Shown here piece after piece: positions 1-7,433 of a DNA stretch of 19,342 nucleotides. The DNA comes from an uncultured Clostridia bacterium (GTDB lineage: Bacteria > Bacillota > Clostridia > Oscillospirales > Acutalibacteraceae): positions 1 through 19,342 of the forward strand of contig CALCHE010000053.1 in NCBI GenBank assembly GCA_937901145.1, in the 5' to 3' direction. How positions within the stretch are numbered: the stretch's first letter is position 1; each line of letters begins with the position of its first letter. Made by a program: the position numbers and the translations under genes. The notes under the pieces were generated by a model. That model did no database searches and was not told where the DNA came from. It saw nothing but the letters and a program-made list of their open reading frames with translations.

Positions 1-46
1 CTGAAAGGAGAGGTGGATGCGACCATCGGGAGCAGACGGAGAGGTT

Positions 47-126
47 GTAGGGACATGGCGTGCCGTGTCCGCAAATCCACCCGCAACCTCACGGTAAACA
101 TCGTAGGGGCGACCATTGGTCGTCCG
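47..126. repeat. Interspersed palindromic repeat, copy 1
   Basis: An ~80-bp unit starting GTAGGGACATGGC. It contains two imperfect palindromes: GGACAyGGC facing GCCrTGTCC at about 51-70, and CGACCA facing TGGTCG at about 110-122. A CAACCTCACGG spacer joins them. The unit recurs in the same orientation at 7128-7202 with three mismatches over about 75 nt, and in diverged form at 7354-7433. A stray GCGACCATCGGG at 19-30 looks like the tail of a preceding unit, so the window probably opens inside a repeat cluster. REP/BIME-like in architecture; the class name is inference. Confidence 0.8.
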
Positions 127-182
127 TTTTAAATCCTAATAAAACCGCCGATTTACATTACAGAAAACAAAGAACTTTTTTA

Positions 183-211
183 TTTACATTTTAACTTTCC
201 TGTGCTATATT
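183..211 (+). promoter_or_regulatory. Sigma-A promoter of the 235-1749 operon
   Basis: The -35 TTTACA at 183-188 and -10 TATATT at 206-211 are separated by 17 bp. A TG one base upstream of the -10 (203-204) makes it an extended -10. It lies 23 bp before the first start codon, leaving room for a short leader with the AAAGGAGG ribosome binding site. Confidence 0.6.
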
Positions 212-234
212 AAAATCAAAGGAGGAATGAAACT

Positions 235-570
235 ATGAAAAAATATATCAAAGAAACTATTATATGGATTCTACAGCTCTTTATGTTTTTCATCTTTCCT
301 TTCTTCGGAGGTCCCACGGATGCTATGGGTGTGGTGTTTGTGATAATATTCTCAACCTTTACACTCTCACTGATTATGGGCGCTGTTTCCGACAATAAAA
401 TAAAATACCTTTACCCCGCGGCTACTTCTGTCGTTTTTATTCCCGCGGTTATGCTTCATTATAACGGAAGTGCATTAATACACTCTGTATGGTATTTAGT
501 CATCTCCGCTGTCGGCATTGCCATAGGCTCACTCATTAACTCAGCAGTAAAGAAAATCAAGAGGAAATAA
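235..570 (+). CDS. Small integral membrane protein, function unknown
   Basis: A 111-residue protein dominated by hydrophobic helices (about residues 8-25, 30-52, 58-74 and 82-103), with a Lys/Arg-rich C-terminus. About four membrane spans are expected, with a cytoplasmic tail by the positive-inside rule. The ATG at 235 follows AAAGGAGG (218-225) with about 9 nt spacing, which fixes the start. It is the first gene of a plus-strand operon; its stop is one base before the GNAT gene. No family motif is recognised. Being co-transcribed with an acetyltransferase and two other small membrane proteins suggests a shared envelope-associated role, but nothing in the sequence names it. Confidence 0.8.
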   Translation: MKKYIKETIIWILQLFMFFIFPFFGGPTDAMGVVFVIIFSTFTLSLIMGAVSDNKIKYLYPAATSVVFIPAVMLHYNGSALIHSVWYLVISAVGIAIGSLINSAVKKIKRK

Positions 571-571
571 T

Positions 572-1075
572 ATGAAATTACGCCTTGCAACTGAAAAAGA
601 CCTGTCTGAAATCAGCCGTCTTTTCTCTGCGATAATCCGAAAGCTTGACAGTGAAAGCATCTGTATATGGGATGAGGTATATCCCGTCTGTGCCTTTCCC
701 GATGATATAAAAAGAAAAAGCCTTTTCGTTCTCGAGGAGGATGAAAAGCTTATTTCTGCCTTTGCTCTCTGCTCTCCCTTGGACGACGAGGGGAGCATAG
801 TGTGGGAAAATCCGACAGCCAAAGGTGTTTATCTTTTCCGCTTCGGTGTTTCTCCCGACTGTCTGAATAAAGGCATCGGCACTTATATGCTTAAGGAAGC
901 AGAAAGACTCGCCAAAGAAAGAGGCGGTGAATATCTCAGACTTTTAGTGGTGGACTATAACACACCTGCTATTAAATTTTACGAAAAGAACGGATATAAA
1001 AAGGCTCAAGGCTTTTATGTAAAGGACCAGGATGGTCTGATTCTTAAGGAGTTTGGCTACGAACTTAAATTATAA
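572..1075 (+). CDS. GNAT family N-acetyltransferase
   Basis: A 167-residue protein with the GCN5-related acetyltransferase fold. It starts with the usual beta1 MKLRLATEKDLSEI. Motif A lies around residues 90-105, with an FGVSPDCLNKGIGTYML stretch forming the acetyl-CoA pyrophosphate loop (canonical R/Q-x-x-G-x-G/A is here NKGIG). Motif B, VVDYNTPAIKFYEKNGY near residues 127-143, is typical of the fold's C-terminal half. The length is normal for a stand-alone GNAT. A WDEVYP motif near residues 33-38 probably lies in the acceptor pocket. The enzyme is cytosolic and transfers acetyl from acetyl-CoA to an unknown amine. The start codon is one base after the preceding stop, with GAGGAA just upstream, so translation is probably coupled. 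Confidence 0.9.
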   Translation: MKLRLATEKDLSEISRLFSAIIRKLDSESICIWDEVYPVCAFPDDIKRKSLFVLEEDEKLISAFALCSPLDDEGSIVWENPTAKGVYLFRFGVSPDCLNKGIGTYMLKEAERLAKERGGEYLRLLVVDYNTPAIKFYEKNGYKKAQGFYVKDQDGLILKEFGYELKL

Positions 1076-1087
1076 GGGGTGATAAAT

Positions 1088-1423
1088 GTGAAGAAGGATC
1101 GCTTTGATTTATTCGCAAAAATCAGTCTTTGGATAACTGCATATTACTTCTTTTCAAACCTTCTTATTCTTCCTGTGTGGTGGGATTTTGAAATATTCAA
1201 TTTTTTTGATAAAATACTGATGTTTCCTTTTTATATCGACCTTTTCACCTGGCATATTTTCGGCATTTTTTCCGTTATCAGCTTAATCGTAAAAATAGCA
1301 ATATATGCAGACAGAAAGGTTGTTTTCGGAAAGGACGCACTTATTAACCTCGGCTTACATATCTTTTACACCGTAGCCGCCTTCGGTGAAATATGGTGGA
1401 TATTTAAGGAGTCAATGAAATGA
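1088..1423 (+). CDS. Small membrane protein, first of a tandem paralogous pair
   Basis: A 111-residue protein with three hydrophobic helices. An in-frame GTG at 1079 is possible, but GTG at 1088 is preferred. It gives an N-terminus (MKKDRFDLFAKISLW) that aligns with the next gene's (MKKDEFVWFARISLA), and it follows AAGGGGTG by about 6 nt. The two proteins share an aromatic TAYY motif, a central IDxxxWHxF motif, a basic loop ending LINLxLH and a C-terminal GEI motif. It follows the GNAT stop by 12 bp and overlaps the next gene by four bases. No known family is recognised. Confidence 0.75.
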   Translation: MKKDRFDLFAKISLWITAYYFFSNLLILPVWWDFEIFNFFDKILMFPFYIDLFTWHIFGIFSVISLIVKIAIYADRKVVFGKDALINLGLHIFYTVAAFGEIWWIFKESMK

Positions 1424-1749
1424 AAAAGGATGAATTTGTATGGTTTGCCCGAATCAGCTTAGCTATGACAGCGTATTATTGCTTTGCAAACCTGATTCTC
1501 GTTTTTCCAAATTCATTATTGGAAATAAAATTTATTGACAGCTTTGCTGGTGTACAGATATTGATTGATATGATTTCGTGGCATCTTTTCGCTGTGCTTT
1601 CGTTGATAACATTTATTATGAAAATAGTGGTGTGGGCTAATGAAAAGGTGCTGACTAAAAATGATGTTCTTATTAATCTTATACTGCATTTTATTTTTAG
1701 TGTAGTAGCACTAGGTGAAATTTATTATATTTTGGGAACCGGCTTCTAA
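1420..1749 (+). CDS. Small membrane protein, second of a tandem paralogous pair
   Basis: A 109-residue protein, colinear with its upstream neighbour. It shares FARIS, TAYYxFANL, ID-x-x-SWH (about residues 50-55), LTKNDVLINLILH and ALGEIYYI. About three membrane spans are predicted, with the first at residues 8-28. The ATG overlaps the preceding TGA (ATGA), and AAGGAG lies about 8 nt upstream, so translation is coupled. The pair probably arose by duplication and may form a heteromeric membrane complex (inference). It is the last gene of the operon, before the bidirectional terminator. Function unknown. Confidence 0.8.
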   Translation: MKKDEFVWFARISLAMTAYYCFANLILVFPNSLLEIKFIDSFAGVQILIDMISWHLFAVLSLITFIMKIVVWANEKVLTKNDVLINLILHFIFSVVALGEIYYILGTGF

Positions 1750-1763
1750 TTTGAATGCATAAA

Positions 1764-1794
1764 AATAACCGTCACCTTTAAAGTGACGGTTATT
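1764..1794. terminator. Bidirectional intrinsic terminator
   Basis: A 12-bp perfect stem, AATAACCGTCAC (1764-1775) with GTGACGGTTATT (783-794 of the second kilobase), closes a 7-nt loop. A T-rich tail follows on the plus strand and the run of A before it gives a U-tract on the minus strand. It sits between the convergent ends of the 235-1749 and 6159-1807 operons. Confidence 0.9.
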
Positions 1795-1806
1795 ACTTTT
1801 ATATGC

Positions 1807-3384
1807 TTATTTCATTTTCTTCCCGTACTTAATCTGATTTACGATAAATCCGCCAAGCGCAATAACAAGAATAACAGGCAGGAAAATGATAACTGTCAGA
1901 GCAAGTCCGATTACCACACCGAGACCCTTGTTGCTCTTTATAAAGCCTACCTTGCGGTCTTCCTTTGAGGGGTAGTTGTCATAAAGGTTAAGCACTGCCT
2001 TAGCATCGCAGATGCCGGGATTATAAAGAAGCGGTTCTACAAGACTCTGCACGGAGGTTGCGCCCTTGAGAATACTGCTTATCTTGATTCCGAAAAGCTT
2101 CAGTATGCTGTCGATAACGGCTAAAATACCCATGGTAATTTTATATTCTGCCGTGTCGGGTGAGTAGGGGGAGTCGCCACCGTAAAGATTTCTGACGAGT
2201 GAAACGATGAAGTCCACTACCTTCTGATCCTTTATGTGTGCATAATCACTCTTTTTAAGACCGCTTTCTTTTTTGACGAGCTTTGCTACGGTGCCTATTT
2301 TAAGCTTTGATAAAAGCTTTGCGAAGGGCTTGATTATCCAGCCGATTTTATAAATAAGCTTTTCCTTTACGCTGAATGCTGTGGCAAGTCGTGCAAGCTC
2401 GGGAATATCCTTGCCTGCCGCATTGATAACTCTTCTTATCATACCGAAGAATTTATCTTCCAGGTGATCCTGAAGCTTTCTGCCGTTTATGTCACAGATT
2501 ACGTCGACAGTGTTTACATCTATTTTACCCTCTGCGGGAAGGAAGGTAACCTGACGGAAGTTAGCGGGATAGCCTACAGCGGCAGCTGTGGTGATGTCGT
2601 AGAACACCTTACCTTTTTCTGTGACCTTATAGGAAATATCCTGCATATGGGTATGGCCCGTAAACATATAGTTAAGACCCATTTCCGTGAACTGGTCGAT
2701 TCTCATTTCTGCATCCTTCATCAGATTTCCGCCACCGATGATGGTGTAAAAGGGTGAGGGAGAGAGCATAGGGTGATGAGTCATAGGAATGATGAACTGA
2801 CCCTTTTCCTGTGCATCCTTTATCTGCTCGGTAATCCATTCGAAGCATTCCTCCGAAAAACCTGCTCCGTTTTTACGGTTGCTGTCGTCATTGAGAGCGA
2901 AAAGGCGATAACCTTCGCAGAGCTGTACCACATAGCTCATACTGTCTCTGTGAGTGGCGATAGCTTCTTCGGGACCGAATTCGTAGTACATATCCCACAG
3001 CTCGTCTCTTTTTACAGAGGGGACCATAACAGCTTCATCACCGTTATATTTTCTCGTTACGTCACCGTCGTGGTAATCATGAGTGGCTGTGATAACGTAA
3101 ACCTTTTTACCTCTTTCCTTAAGTGAGCGCAGAAGACCGATAACGCCCTCGTGAGCCTCTCTTTCAGCCATGGTGGTAACGTCACCCGAAACTAAAACTA
3201 TCTCGCTTTCATCCTCGGCTAACTGATTCATAAGTGAAGTGAGAATTTCTTCGCAGTTGAGAAGGTCGTTGGGAGTTTTCGCATTTTCCTTTTCGAAGCC
3301 TTTACCTGTGGTGCCTGTTTCCTTGGAGTAGTAGTGAATATCGGAGATGACATTCAGCTTTAAGGGTTTAATGTTTTCGTACAT
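1807..3384 (-). CDS. Membrane-anchored calcineurin-like metallophosphoesterase
   Basis: A 525-residue protein. The N-terminal ~290 residues carry the metallophosphoesterase signature in order: D15-I-H17, G67-D68, a THD motif at 101-103, H203-H204-P, and G243-H-T-H246. These residues coordinate a dinuclear metal centre that hydrolyses phosphoester bonds. The third motif is normally GNHD/E; here Thr occupies the Asn position, so a metal ligand may be altered. The C-terminal ~230 residues are family-unassigned and end in one strong membrane helix (about 489-513) with a basic KKMK tail, so the catalytic domain is probably tethered to the membrane; there is no signal peptide. The ATG follows a GAGGT-containing site, 15 bp after the glycosidase gene, in the same operon. 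The substrate is unknown. Confidence 0.85.
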   Translation of the reverse strand: MYENIKPLKLNVISDIHYYSKETGTTGKGFEKENAKTPNDLLNCEEILTSLMNQLAEDESEIVLVSGDVTTMAEREAHEGVIGLLRSLKERGKKVYVITATHDYHDGDVTRKYNGDEAVMVPSVKRDELWDMYYEFGPEEAIATHRDSMSYVVQLCEGYRLFALNDDSNRKNGAGFSEECFEWITEQIKDAQEKGQFIIPMTHHPMLSPSPFYTIIGGGNLMKDAEMRIDQFTEMGLNYMFTGHTHMQDISYKVTEKGKVFYDITTAAAVGYPANFRQVTFLPAEGKIDVNTVDVICDINGRKLQDHLEDKFFGMIRRVINAAGKDIPELARLATAFSVKEKLIYKIGWIIKPFAKLLSKLKIGTVAKLVKKESGLKKSDYAHIKDQKVVDFIVSLVRNLYGGDSPYSPDTAEYKITMGILAVIDSILKLFGIKISSILKGATSVQSLVEPLLYNPGICDAKAVLNLYDNYPSKEDRKVGFIKSNKGLGVVIGLALTVIIFLPVILVIALGGFIVNQIKYGKKMK

Positions 3385-3399
3385 ATTTTTTACCTCATT

Positions 3400-6159
3400 T
3401 TATTTTCTCTTAATAATTATCCTGTGGCTTTCCCTGTATTTGCTTGAAAGATCGACTGTAAGCTGACCCTTAATCTGTTTGCAAGAAATATCTTTTCCGT
3501 CGAGAGTACAGATATAGTCGTAACCTTCTTCCATAACGCACAGCAGAGTGAATTTTTCATTACTGCCGTAGTAGGTGAAATCTATTTCAGCCTCAGTCTT
3601 ATCTTCATTGAAGTTAACCTTATCAAGATAAGTATCGAAGCCTACATTGACCTTGCCGGGGCAGTAGTAAGCCTTTGCCCACATATTGATGGGAGTAGAC
3701 AGACCGCCGAAGTTATGGAACCAGCCGCCGCAGCCTGTGACGGTGTTAACCATTTCGAAGGTGTAGTAGCTTTCGTCTACCTCTCTCTTCCAGATGTTAA
3801 GAGCTAAATGTGCTATGTCGTAGGCGAAGTCACTTTCGCCGCAGTCGAGCATACTCTTCCAGATAAACCACTGATGGGGGAACCAGATGTTACCGTTCCA
3901 GTAGCCGTTGATTTTGTAGTAGCTTGCACTTTTATCCACGGCACTGATGCCGAAGGGAGTGTGCATTTCTCTGTCGTCGGTAAGATGCGCGATAATCTTT
4001 TTCTTCTGATTCTCGTCGCATACACCTGCTATGATGGGGTAAATACCGTCCAGACCCTTATTGAGATTTTCACCCTCGGGAGTGGTGTATTTTACTGTAG
4101 GCTCGTAATTTTCATCGTGAAGAACATAGCTGTAATAGCCACTTTCATCGTCCCAGGAGTATTTGTTGAGCGCCTTGGTCAGGTCTTCGCAGTCCTTTTT
4201 GTATTCCTCTGCATCCTCGTTTTTGCCGAGTCTGTCAGCCATAATAGCGAGGATTTTTCCGAATCGGATAACCTGTGAGGTGGAAATTACTGGAGCTGCC
4301 TTGTCACGGAGTTCGTCTGCCTTCATAGCCATCTGTGCAGGATAATCGTCCATACCGCTTGAGGAGTAGAAGTAGTCGTATGTGGTGAGGAGTCCGCTTT
4401 TGAACTTGCCGGTGGTTGAGCCTCTTATCTTGCCGCGGAGGAAGAGATAATAAAGTCTCGCTCTCGAATAATATGAGAGGAATCTTTCCTTATCGTTACT
4501 GCTCTGGAGCATTTCGTAAAGCTGATAAATCTGTACGGGGACAGGGGAGCCGTGATGAAGGAAGGCATAGTCCGGGTTGTCCTCCGTGCTTAAATATGTA
4601 TCGATGATGTACTCAGCGAACTTGGGTGCTATTTCATTCATGCCCAGACCGATGAAGCCTGAATCCCAGGTGTAAAGGCAGTCCCAACGCTTACCGGGTG
4701 TGTGGTGAATGATGAATTCACCGTGCTTGTAAATGGGATAAACCGCATTTGTCATAACTGTAGCAGCTAAAATCTGATTGCTTAATTTATACTTTTCGCC
4801 CTCACTGTTGAGTTTTATGTCGATAGCTGTCTTTTTCTTTTCGGTATACAGCTTTTCGTATTCCTCTTCGGTGAAATATTCTGCTTCACCCTTTGAAATG
4901 ACAGCATACTGTACAGCTTTTTCGTGAGGCTCTACAAAAATAGTGTGGCTGATGGCATTGTGGAAAAAGCCGTTATCGCTGTGTTTTCTGTTAAAGGCAC
5001 CTGTGAAGCTTTCCGTAACATCGTCGAAGGTCTCGTCAGCATTGGAAAGACGCGCTGTCATACAGTCCTCCAGAGCACCTGTTCCGATTTCTCTGAAACG
5101 GGTGTTGTCGTCGAAGACACGAAGTAGGTATTCTCCCTCGATTTTATTATACTTAAGGGTGGTCAGCCAGCCTTTTTCCTGCTTTTCGTTCGTAAAATCA
5201 GGTACAAAATTTACCTTTTCGAGAGTAACGAGGATTTTTTCTTTGTCCTCTTCTTCTGTAATGGCGAAAAAGTCGAACTCTGCCGCACCTGTACCCTCTG
5301 AGACAAGAGAAACTGTAAGTTCACCCTTGCTGAGTCTGCCGAGAGGAACGAAAATGATTTCGGGATCGTCACAGGGAGCGAAATCAACTGTCTTATCACC
5401 GTTCAGAATAAAGGTGGCGGTGTTTTCGCTGTTTATGTAGTGAACGCCTACCTGCTTGCCCTGCTCATAGAAAATGTCGCTGGTTCTGTAGCGTATGGCT
5501 AAAACTGCATTTTCGTAGTCGTGAGCGAGAGAAATTTCGTATTTTACTCTGTCATTTTTTTCACCGCCGAAGGGCTTTATGACTCTGTGAGGCATATGCC
5601 ATTTTTCCGCTCTGTCGCCAAGACCCTTTTCAGCCGTGAAGCGCTTGTCGAAAAATTCACCCTTTTTTCTGCCGTCCGCATTTTGCTCGTCCCAGGGACG
5701 GCGGGTGTTATATTCGTATTCGCTGTAGTTAACGGCATTGATGAAATCGTGTTTTTCGGGAAGGATAACCTCTGTGTAGGCATCCTGGGGGTACTCTGCC
5801 GAAGAAAAATAGTTTACCACACAGTTTTTGATTATGTCGGAATTGTTTACTATTTCCGTTCTTATTAAAATGCTGTTATCTGTAATACGTGTGTAAGACA
5901 CATCAGCATAAACCTTGTCCTTCCATTCCAGGTCGTGTCTGTAGGAATAAAAGCTGTAATCCTCATTTGAAAGCCAGGGATGATAGGCAGAGGGGAGGGT
6001 TACATTGGGAACTCTGATGTCGAAGGCTGAAACGGCGGGGCAGGTACACAGGTCAAATCTGATACCGTCGTACTTTTCGTGCTTTGCGATGTTTGAAATG
6101 CCTGCATATTTTTTACTGAAGGGACCCCATCCCCAGAAAACGCCGAACTTATCCTGCAT
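3400..6159 (-). CDS. GH63-like (alpha/alpha)6-barrel glycoside hydrolase
   Basis: A 919-residue protein without signal peptide, so probably cytoplasmic. The N-terminal ~450 residues look like beta-sandwich domains. The C-terminal half (about 460-835) has the (alpha/alpha)6 features of GH63/GH37 and MGH1-like enzymes: TWDSGF (497-502), SGMDDYP (601-607, close to the GH63 SGLDDYP acid motif), GYWNGNIWFPHQW (752-764) and FEMVN (801-805). D604 or D605 as catalytic acid and E802 as base are the best guesses. A short beta domain (about 836-919) closes the chain. The activity is probably an inverting exo-glycosidase on an alpha-glucoside or mannosylglycerate-like sugar; the substrate cannot be read from sequence. 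AAGGAG lies 8 nt before the ATG. It is the first gene of a two-gene operon with the metallophosphoesterase. Confidence 0.85.
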   Translation of the reverse strand: MQDKFGVFWGWGPFSKKYAGISNIAKHEKYDGIRFDLCTCPAVSAFDIRVPNVTLPSAYHPWLSNEDYSFYSYRHDLEWKDKVYADVSYTRITDNSILIRTEIVNNSDIIKNCVVNYFSSAEYPQDAYTEVILPEKHDFINAVNYSEYEYNTRRPWDEQNADGRKKGEFFDKRFTAEKGLGDRAEKWHMPHRVIKPFGGEKNDRVKYEISLAHDYENAVLAIRYRTSDIFYEQGKQVGVHYINSENTATFILNGDKTVDFAPCDDPEIIFVPLGRLSKGELTVSLVSEGTGAAEFDFFAITEEEDKEKILVTLEKVNFVPDFTNEKQEKGWLTTLKYNKIEGEYLLRVFDDNTRFREIGTGALEDCMTARLSNADETFDDVTESFTGAFNRKHSDNGFFHNAISHTIFVEPHEKAVQYAVISKGEAEYFTEEEYEKLYTEKKKTAIDIKLNSEGEKYKLSNQILAATVMTNAVYPIYKHGEFIIHHTPGKRWDCLYTWDSGFIGLGMNEIAPKFAEYIIDTYLSTEDNPDYAFLHHGSPVPVQIYQLYEMLQSSNDKERFLSYYSRARLYYLFLRGKIRGSTTGKFKSGLLTTYDYFYSSSGMDDYPAQMAMKADELRDKAAPVISTSQVIRFGKILAIMADRLGKNEDAEEYKKDCEDLTKALNKYSWDDESGYYSYVLHDENYEPTVKYTTPEGENLNKGLDGIYPIIAGVCDENQKKKIIAHLTDDREMHTPFGISAVDKSASYYKINGYWNGNIWFPHQWFIWKSMLDCGESDFAYDIAHLALNIWKREVDESYYTFEMVNTVTGCGGWFHNFGGLSTPINMWAKAYYCPGKVNVGFDTYLDKVNFNEDKTEAEIDFTYYGSNEKFTLLCVMEEGYDYICTLDGKDISCKQIKGQLTVDLSSKYRESHRIIIKRK

Positions 6160-6191
6160 ATTCTTATCTCCTTTGTTTCTGTATATGGTAA

Positions 6192-6221
6192 ATTATACTA
6201 TATTATATATTTTTAAGTCAA
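6192..6221 (-). promoter_or_regulatory. Sigma-A promoter of the glycosidase operon
   Basis: On the minus strand, TTGACT (6221-6216) and TATAAT (6197-6192) are separated by 18 bp. The -10 is 33 bp upstream of the glycosidase ATG, leaving a short leader that contains AAGGAG at 6173-6168. Confidence 0.75.
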
Positions 6222-6363
6222 CAGAAATCGGAGACTGAGCATATTTTTTTACAGGAAAATTAAAAGGTTTTTACACAGATTATGGGTTTTGTTATATGTA
6301 TGTTAAGAACTATTAAAATTTTTTAATATTTGTTGTTTTTGTCATAAAACTTGAAAAAAAGAC

Positions 6364-6392
6364 TTGAATTTTATCAATTATAATGATATAAT
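6364..6392 (+). promoter_or_regulatory. Sigma-A promoter of the 6439 secreted protein
   Basis: TTGAAT (6364-6369), 17 bp, then a perfect TATAAT (6387-6392). A second TATAAT at 6379-6384 is too close to this -35. The 6160-6438 interval otherwise holds only this promoter, the divergent glycosidase promoter and AT-rich sequence. Confidence 0.75.
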
Positions 6393-6438
6393 CAAAGCAA
6401 AGTAGGAAACTAAAATATTCCATATGGAGGTAAATATT

Positions 6439-7053
6439 ATGAAAAAATTATTATCCGTACTTTTAGCAGCTCTTATGCTCTTCGGTTCATTAGGTATGAG
6501 TGCTTCAGCATTAAGCATAGGCGGCACATCAGGCGTAGACTATGTTATGCCTACAAAGGCAGAACTTGAGACTGCTCTTTCTCAGAACGATTTCATTTTG
6601 AAATTTATTAACAATGACGGCTTTACATTTACAGCTGACCAGGTTCTTTACGTTTCAGGTAAAGGCTTCCAGACAGTTAACGACAAATATAAAGGTACAT
6701 TCTATATGTTACCTCAGAATGCCGGTGACTATTATTTCGGTGTCGACGATATCAGACTTCCCAGAATGGCCGGTAACGAAGAAGTTTATCAGTTTATGGG
6801 TTGGACAGACAAAAACGGTCAACAGTATACTTTCGCTGAAAATGTAAAAGTCACTATGTCTATGGCAGATAACGACGGTGTAGTTACATTCAATCCTTGG
6901 TTTGTTTCTGCTAACACCGGTGAAGATACAATGACTATGATTATCGGTATCCTTTGCAAAATCTTCGGCGCTATCTACGGTCTCCTCTTCCTTGGCGGTG
7001 ACACAGAGCTTGGCGTAGCTAGAGTACAGGGTATCCTTGGCGGTATCTTATAA
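6439..7053 (+). CDS. Secreted protein of unknown function with hydrophobic C-terminus
   Basis: A 204-residue protein. An in-frame ATG at 6424 overlaps the ribosome binding site (TATGGAGG), so ATG 6439 is the real start, with GGAGG about 8 nt upstream. A clear signal peptide spans residues 1-24 or so (MKKLLSVLLAALMLF, then an ASA cleavage region). The middle (about 60-150) contains YQFMGWTDKNGQQYTF followed by a V-rich strand and FNPWF, resembling the GW-type Listeria-Bacteroides/InlB B-repeat fold; this is a weak match. The last ~40 residues are hydrophobic and Gly-rich (IIGILCKIFGAIYGLLFLGG), probably a membrane helix or self-association segment. There is no LPXTG motif. It is monocistronic, with its own promoter and terminator. 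Confidence 0.85.
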   Translation: MKKLLSVLLAALMLFGSLGMSASALSIGGTSGVDYVMPTKAELETALSQNDFILKFINNDGFTFTADQVLYVSGKGFQTVNDKYKGTFYMLPQNAGDYYFGVDDIRLPRMAGNEEVYQFMGWTDKNGQQYTFAENVKVTMSMADNDGVVTFNPWFVSANTGEDTMTMIIGILCKIFGAIYGLLFLGGDTELGVARVQGILGGIL

Positions 7054-7069
7054 TTAATCCTACATACTT

Positions 7070-7101
7070 AAGTCGTTGTGCATCAGCACAGCGACTTTTT
7101 T
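7070..7101 (+). terminator. Intrinsic terminator of the 6439 gene
   Basis: A 12-bp stem, AAGTCGTTGTGC with GCACAGCGACTT (one G-U pair), with an ATCA loop and a TTTTTT tail, 17 bp after the stop codon. Confidence 0.93.
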
Positions 7102-7127
7102 ATGCTTAATATTACATCTTTTACATC

Positions 7128-7202
7128 GTAGGGACATGGCTTGCCGTGTCCGCAAATCCACCCGCAACCTCACGGTAAATATCGTAGGGGCGACCATCGG
7201 TC
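7128..7202. repeat. Interspersed palindromic repeat, copy 2
   Basis: Near-identical to 47-121: both palindromes and the CAACCTCACGG spacer are conserved, with three substitutions. Similarity stops abruptly after the GGTC of the second palindrome. It begins 26 bp after a terminator, a typical landing site for REP-like elements. Confidence 0.8.
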
Positions 7203-7209
7203 ACCTTAT

Positions 7210-7244
7210 GAATGCAGAATGCAGAGTGCAGAACGCAGAATTGC
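7210..7244. repeat. Heptamer tandem repeat (consensus GAATGCA)
   Basis: Five consecutive 7-bp units: GAATGCA, GAATGCA, GAGTGCA, GAACGCA and a degenerate GAATTGC. It lies between repeat copies 2 and 3 and is not in any credible gene. Confidence 0.75.
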
Positions 7245-7301
7245 GGGTAAGAGTTCGGGAAGCAAAAAAGCAATACACCGCCAAATTAACAAATCGACTA
7301 T

Positions 7302-7329
7302 GGTAGGGCGGGGGGACCCTACCCCGCCG
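7302..7329. repeat. GTAGGG-headed GC-rich palindrome
   Basis: Two overlapping, mutually exclusive stems: GGTAGGG (7302-7308) with CCCTACC (7317-7323), and GGCGGGG (7307-7313) with CCCCGCC (7322-7328). It opens with the same GTAGGG header as the neighbouring palindromes. Confidence 0.65.
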
Positions 7330-7353
7330 CAATATTAAAACAGATACATTTCT

Positions 7354-7433
7354 GTAGGGACATGGCGTGACGTGTCCGCTGAATTATCGCAACCTCACGG
7401 AGAATATCGTAGAGGCGACCATCGGTCGACCGC
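7354..7433. repeat. Interspersed palindromic repeat, copy 3 (diverged)
   Basis: Starts GTAGGGACATGGCGTGACGTGTCC, shown here as header plus first palindrome. It retains CGCAACCTCACGG and ends with GGCGACCATCGGTCGACCG. The central spacer differs from copies 1 and 2. Same orientation as the others. Confidence 0.75.

Noticed and set aside
7128..7433. CRISPR array suggested by repeated palindromes
   Set aside because: Only two full copies with irregular spacing, no uniform spacers and no cas genes.
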